Shown here: positions 4,539-7,314 of the stretch, piece after piece
Layout: the number at the start of each line of letters is the position of its first letter
Numbering within the stretch: position 1 is the first letter of the stretch
DNA from: Porticoccus sp.
GTDB taxonomy: Bacteria; Pseudomonadota; Gammaproteobacteria; Pseudomonadales; Porticoccaceae
NCBI GenBank assembly: GCA_011049795.1
Contig: DRHD01000191.1
Span: forward strand, 1 to 7,314
DNA length: 7,314 bases
Direction: 5' to 3'
Program-made: the position numbers and the translations under genes
The notes under the pieces: model-generated
Databases searched by the model: none
The model's input: the letters and a program-made list of their open reading frames with translations, nothing else
Told to the model about the DNA's origin: nothing

Positions 4539-6818
4539 TTAGCTTTGTTCGGATTTTGCGTGAATACTTGCGCCGATCATCGCCGTCATATTCAGTATTC
4601 CTCTACCAGAAACAGAAGGGATCAAAATATGTGCTGGTTTTTCTAGGCCGTAAAGGAACGGGCCAACTAAACGAGCATTGGTGAGTGAGCGAATTAACCC
4701 TAAGGCTATGCTGGCTGCATCCATGTTAGGCATAATCAACACGTTAGCGCGACCATTGAGATTGGCATCCTTACAGATACTCGCTCTAAGTGTTTCGTTG
4801 AATGCTGACATGGCGTGCATTTCACCTTCGATTTGTACATCTGGCAATTGATGCCGTAAGCGTTCGGAGGCACGCTTCATTTTGTGGGCAGACTCGTCAT
4901 CGTAAGTGCCAAAGTTGGAGTGAGACAGTAATGCGACTTTGGGCTTAATGCCAAAGCTTTTCGCAAAGCGGATGGCATCTTTGGAGATAGTTACTATCTG
5001 ATCCTCGGAGGGGTCGACATTGACGAAGGGGTCAGCCAGAAACAGGGGGCCATCTTCCAGTAGGAGTACGCAAATAGACGACACATGGCGATCTGTATTG
5101 CTGGGAGGAATAATACTTTGGATGTTTTTGAGATGTTCGTCATAGCGGCCCACTTTACCGCAGACTAGTCCATCGGCATCGCCAAGAGCGACCATGATGG
5201 CGGCAAGCACAGTGTTGTTGTTGTGAATAGTATTTTGAGCCGCCTCAACGGAGACGCCTGAGCGGCCCACACGCTGGTGGTAATGCTGCCAATAGTTTTC
5301 GTGATGGTCGCCTTCTTCTGGGTCGAAGATTTCAAGATCAACGCCTGGACGAACCCTCAGTCTCATTTCCTCAAGTTTACGTTTTATGACGGCTGGGCGG
5401 CCAATCAAGATGGGTTTGGCAATTTTTTCATCCACAACACCTTGCATGGCACGAAGGACATCGTCATTTTCACCTTCAGCATAGGCGATGCGAGGTGGGT
5501 TTTTCCGTGCAAGTTCAATCATGGGCTGCATAAATAGGCGGCTGCGGCTGACATAGCTGTGAAGTTTGGTACGGTAGGCATCCAAATCCTCTATGGGGCG
5601 CGTGGCGACACCACTTTCCATAGCGGCCTTAACGACTGCCAGCGGTACTTCTTCAATCAAGCGAGGATCAAAAGGTTTGGGGATCAGGTAATCGGGGCCA
5701 AATTTGAGTTCTTCATCAGCATAGGCTTCAGCAACTACTGGTGATGCTTCACGGTGAGCAAGGTCAGCAATGGCCTTTACGCAAGCCTGTTTGATTGCAT
5801 CGTTAATAACGGTAGCACCACAATCCAGCGCACCACGGAAAATAAATGGGAAGCAGAGGACGTTGTTTACCTGGTTAGGGTAGTCGGAACGGCCCGTTGC
5901 TATAATCGCATCTGGTCTGGCGGCCTTGGCCAGCTCTGGCATAATTTCAGGCGTTGGGTTCGACATGGCCAAAATCAGAGGGTTGGGCGCCATTTTCTTT
6001 ACCATCTCAGCCTTGAGAACTCCGGGACCTGATAATCCCAGGAATAGATCAGCACCATCAATAGCATCGTCCAGAGTGCGATCAGTGGTTTCTACAGCGT
6101 AACCTTCTTTCCAGGGATTCATGCCAGCCTCTCGGCCTTTGTATATAACCCCGGTACGGTCGATCATGCGGACGTTTTCCTTGCGTAGCCCCATGCTAAC
6201 CAAGAGATTTACACAGGCAATACTTGCAGCGCCTGCGCCAGTAACAACCAGTTTTATGTCTTCAATATTTTTTTCTACAATACGTAAACCGTTATAGACG
6301 GCTGCGGCAGCGACGATGGCTGTTCCGTGCTGGTCATCATGGAACACTGGAATGTTCATTCGTTCGCGCAATTTTTCTTCTACAAGGAAGCATTCGGGTG
6401 CTTTAATGTCTTCCAGGTTGATACCACCAAAAGTGGGTTCAAGGGCGGCAATAATATCGACAAGCTTGTCCACATCGGTTTCATCGAGCTCAATATCGAA
6501 AACGTCAATATTGGCAAACTTTTTAAATAATACGGCTTTGCCTTCCATAACCGGTTTCGATGCTAGAGGGCCTATATCTCCAAGGCCCAATACGGCAGTA
6601 CCGTTGGTCACCACGCCTACAAGGTTTCCTCGCGTGGTAACACGGGCCACATCCGCTGGATTTTTTACAATCATTCCGCAGGCGTAGGCTACGCCAGGGG
6701 TATAGGCTTCGGACAGGTCCCGTGCGTTGGCCAGCGGCTTGGTGGGCCGAATTTCCAATTTTCCTGGCACGGGTTCCATGTGATAACGAAGAGCGCTTTC
6801 TTTAAAGGAGTCAACCAT
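4539..6818 (-). CDS. maeB: NADP-dependent malic enzyme with C-terminal phosphotransacetylase-like domain
   Basis: The product is 759 aa, the same length as E. coli MaeB. It catalyses oxidative decarboxylation of malate to pyruvate with NADP+ reduction, in the cytoplasm. The malic N-domain carries SEAYTPGVA (36-44, catalytic Y39), [10 protein letters not shown] (91-100, general base K94), [10 protein letters not shown] (135-144, metal ligands E136 and D137) and FHDDQHGTA (159-167, D162). The nucleotide-binding domain shows GAGAAS (195-200), AMSNPTPE (284-291) and [10 protein letters not shown] (315-324). A PTA/PTB-like domain fills about 430-755 ([10 protein letters not shown] 548-557, [10 protein letters not shown] 629-638). 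In this family that domain is held to be regulatory, making the enzyme respond to acetyl-CoA, rather than an active acyltransferase. The Ser-Arg pair expected near the end of active Pta enzymes reads S-G-R-G here. ATG 6818 has GAGAAG 5 nt upstream. It is convergent with slyX and shares its terminator. Confidence 0.96.
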   Translation of the reverse strand: MVDSFKESALRYHMEPVPGKLEIRPTKPLANARDLSEAYTPGVAYACGMIVKNPADVARVTTRGNLVGVVTNGTAVLGLGDIGPLASKPVMEGKAVLFKKFANIDVFDIELDETDVDKLVDIIAALEPTFGGINLEDIKAPECFLVEEKLRERMNIPVFHDDQHGTAIVAAAAVYNGLRIVEKNIEDIKLVVTGAGAASIACVNLLVSMGLRKENVRMIDRTGVIYKGREAGMNPWKEGYAVETTDRTLDDAIDGADLFLGLSGPGVLKAEMVKKMAPNPLILAMSNPTPEIMPELAKAARPDAIIATGRSDYPNQVNNVLCFPFIFRGALDCGATVINDAIKQACVKAIADLAHREASPVVAEAYADEELKFGPDYLIPKPFDPRLIEEVPLAVVKAAMESGVATRPIEDLDAYRTKLHSYVSRSRLFMQPMIELARKNPPRIAYAEGENDDVLRAMQGVVDEKIAKPILIGRPAVIKRKLEEMRLRVRPGVDLEIFDPEEGDHHENYWQHYHQRVGRSGVSVEAAQNTIHNNNTVLAAIMVALGDADGLVCGKVGRYDEHLKNIQSIIPPSNTDRHVSSICVLLLEDGPLFLADPFVNVDPSEDQIVTISKDAIRFAKSFGIKPKVALLSHSNFGTYDDESAHKMKRASERLRHQLPDVQIEGEMHAMSAFNETLRASICKDANLNGRANVLIMPNMDAASIALGLIRSLTNARLVGPFLYGLEKPAHILIPSVSGRGILNMTAMIGASIHAKSEQS

Positions 6819-7113
6819 TATTGCTTCTCATAAATAACTTGTTGGGGTAGGGCGTGTCTCATGGTGCCCCTGGCAGGCCGGCTATTCTACCGTGACCTAG
6901 GGAGTAAGTTCCATGTGAATTGCTGTGCAGTGTCAGCTAAACAGAGCGTGTAGTTTATATACATAATGATGGCTTAACAAGCAATTTTAAGCGGTGTTTT
7001 AGTTGAGATAATTATTTATAAATGAGATTAATTAACAATCATAACTATCTGTTTTATAGGTAAAATTATCTACTATAATTGCTATTTTTATAAAGGTAGT
7101 TATTTTACATAAA

Positions 7114-7224
7114 ATGATCAGGAGCTTGGAGTATTCGTATAAAACCAAACCAGATGAGGCATTTTCTATGGTGATGAGCGTTGGCATTCCTGGTATTGCC
7201 CAGAAGATTGAGAAAATTGAGTAG
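7114..7224 (+). CDS. Doubtful 36-aa ORF
   Basis: ATG to TAG encodes MIRSLEYSYKTKPDE followed by AFSMVMSVGIPGIAQ and KIEKIE. No clear ribosome site precedes the first ATG. An internal ATG at 7168 has GAGG about 8 nt upstream but would leave only 18 residues. The family is not recognised. It could be a small protein, a remnant of a decayed gene or chance. It lies downstream of the TATAAT at 7074-7079. Confidence 0.15.
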   Translation: MIRSLEYSYKTKPDEAFSMVMSVGIPGIAQKIEKIE

Positions 7225-7225
7225 A

Positions 7226-7255
7226 TTGAGTTGGTCGAACTATGAAGTTTATAGT
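7226..7255 (+). promoter_or_regulatory. Likely promoter of the gene entering at the right edge
   Basis: TTGAGT (7226-7231) is separated by 18 bp from TATAGT (7250-7255) on the + strand. A start near 7262 would give a leader of about 27 nt before the ATG at 7289. Confidence 0.5.
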
Positions 7256-7288
7256 GGCAAAATAGTCGTTGATCAAAGGGGTAAGACC

Positions 7289-7314
7289 ATGCCAATCATT
7301 CACTATATTGAGGC
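7289..7314 (+). CDS. Start of an unidentified protein (partial)
   Basis: The ATG at 7289 has a strong ribosome site, AAAGGGG (7275-7281), 7 nt upstream and a promoter-like pair before that. Only MPIIHYIE and two bases of a ninth codon are present. A start of the form MP-I-x-Y-I-E is common in adrenodoxin-type [2Fe-2S] ferredoxins, but eight residues cannot establish this and no symbol is given. Confidence 0.6.

Larger units (their letters stand above)
6819..7288. other. 470-bp intergenic region, mostly AT-rich, no convincing gene
   Basis: The maeB-proximal part (6819-6950) is of ordinary composition. It holds only a weak minus-strand TAGAAT (6884-6889) without a good -35, so the maeB promoter is not fixed. 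From about 6950 to 7115 the DNA is strongly AT-rich with many stops in all frames. A consensus TATAAT on the + strand lies at 7074-7079 with a poor -35 (GTTTTA or TTTTAT). A doubtful 36-aa ORF (7114-7224) and a better promoter (7226-7255) follow. No tRNA, repeat array or attachment site was recognised. Confidence 0.6.

Noticed and set aside
5277..6687. Several + strand open frames of 61-123 aa across maeB
   Set aside because: They are antisense to a fully conserved malic enzyme and lack ribosome sites or protein-like motifs.
7249..7273. IscR-like AGTC motif before the right-edge gene
   Set aside because: Only the AGTC core matches; the left half-site fails at most positions.
7032..7295. Minus-strand 87-aa open frame upstream of maeB
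   Set aside because: It lies in AT-rich DNA, covers the promoter and ribosome site of the right-edge gene, and its translation shows no recognisable family or normal gene start.

Overview
The window looks like chromosomal core and semi-core DNA from a marine-type gammaproteobacterium. This rests on the slyX / monothiol glutaredoxin / AhpC-type peroxiredoxin / fused MaeB set, on gammaproteobacterial Fur- and IscR-type operators, and on a moderate base composition. It is an inference from gene content, not a taxonomic proof. No insertion sequence, phage gene, CRISPR array, tRNA or rRNA was seen.

Left part (1-2860). The tail of an unidentified + strand gene ends 3 bp before a convergent, minus-strand operon of three overlapping genes. 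In transcription order these are an outer-membrane porin of the phosphate-selective O/P type (2759-1521), an exported FMN-binding protein with a complete ApbE-type flavinylation motif (1533-862), and a PepSY-type protein with two membrane segments (881-108). Upstream of the porin, a sigma70-like promoter (TTGCAT, 17 bp, TATAGT) has its -35 element buried in a long Fur-type palindrome. The operon therefore reads as an iron-starvation-induced system, probably moving electrons across the inner membrane to a covalent periplasmic flavin, with a porin in the outer membrane. A perfect 12-bp-arm hairpin lies just after the porin stop, at the start of the FMN gene.

Middle part (2860-4540, + strand). 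A Grx4-type CGFS monothiol glutaredoxin is preceded by a near-perfect type-1 IscR operator. It is followed by a typical 2-Cys peroxiredoxin that ends at an intrinsic terminator, then by slyX. A 20-bp nested bidirectional terminator separates slyX from the convergent maeB. One 231-bp spacer thus carries a Fur-controlled operon on one side and an IscR-controlled Fe-S trafficking gene on the other.

Right part (4539-7314). maeB encodes a 759-aa NADP-type malic enzyme with a C-terminal phosphotransacetylase-like domain. Upstream is about 470 bp of mostly AT-rich DNA without a convincing gene. It holds one doubtful 36-aa ORF and two promoter-like sites, and it ends with the first codons of a + strand gene that runs off the window.

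Functionally the left and middle parts share an iron, Fe-S and redox theme: iron access by a flavin electron-transfer operon, Fe-S cluster trafficking by Grx4, and peroxide removal by the peroxiredoxin. The malic enzyme supplies pyruvate and NADPH and is not obviously linked to the rest.
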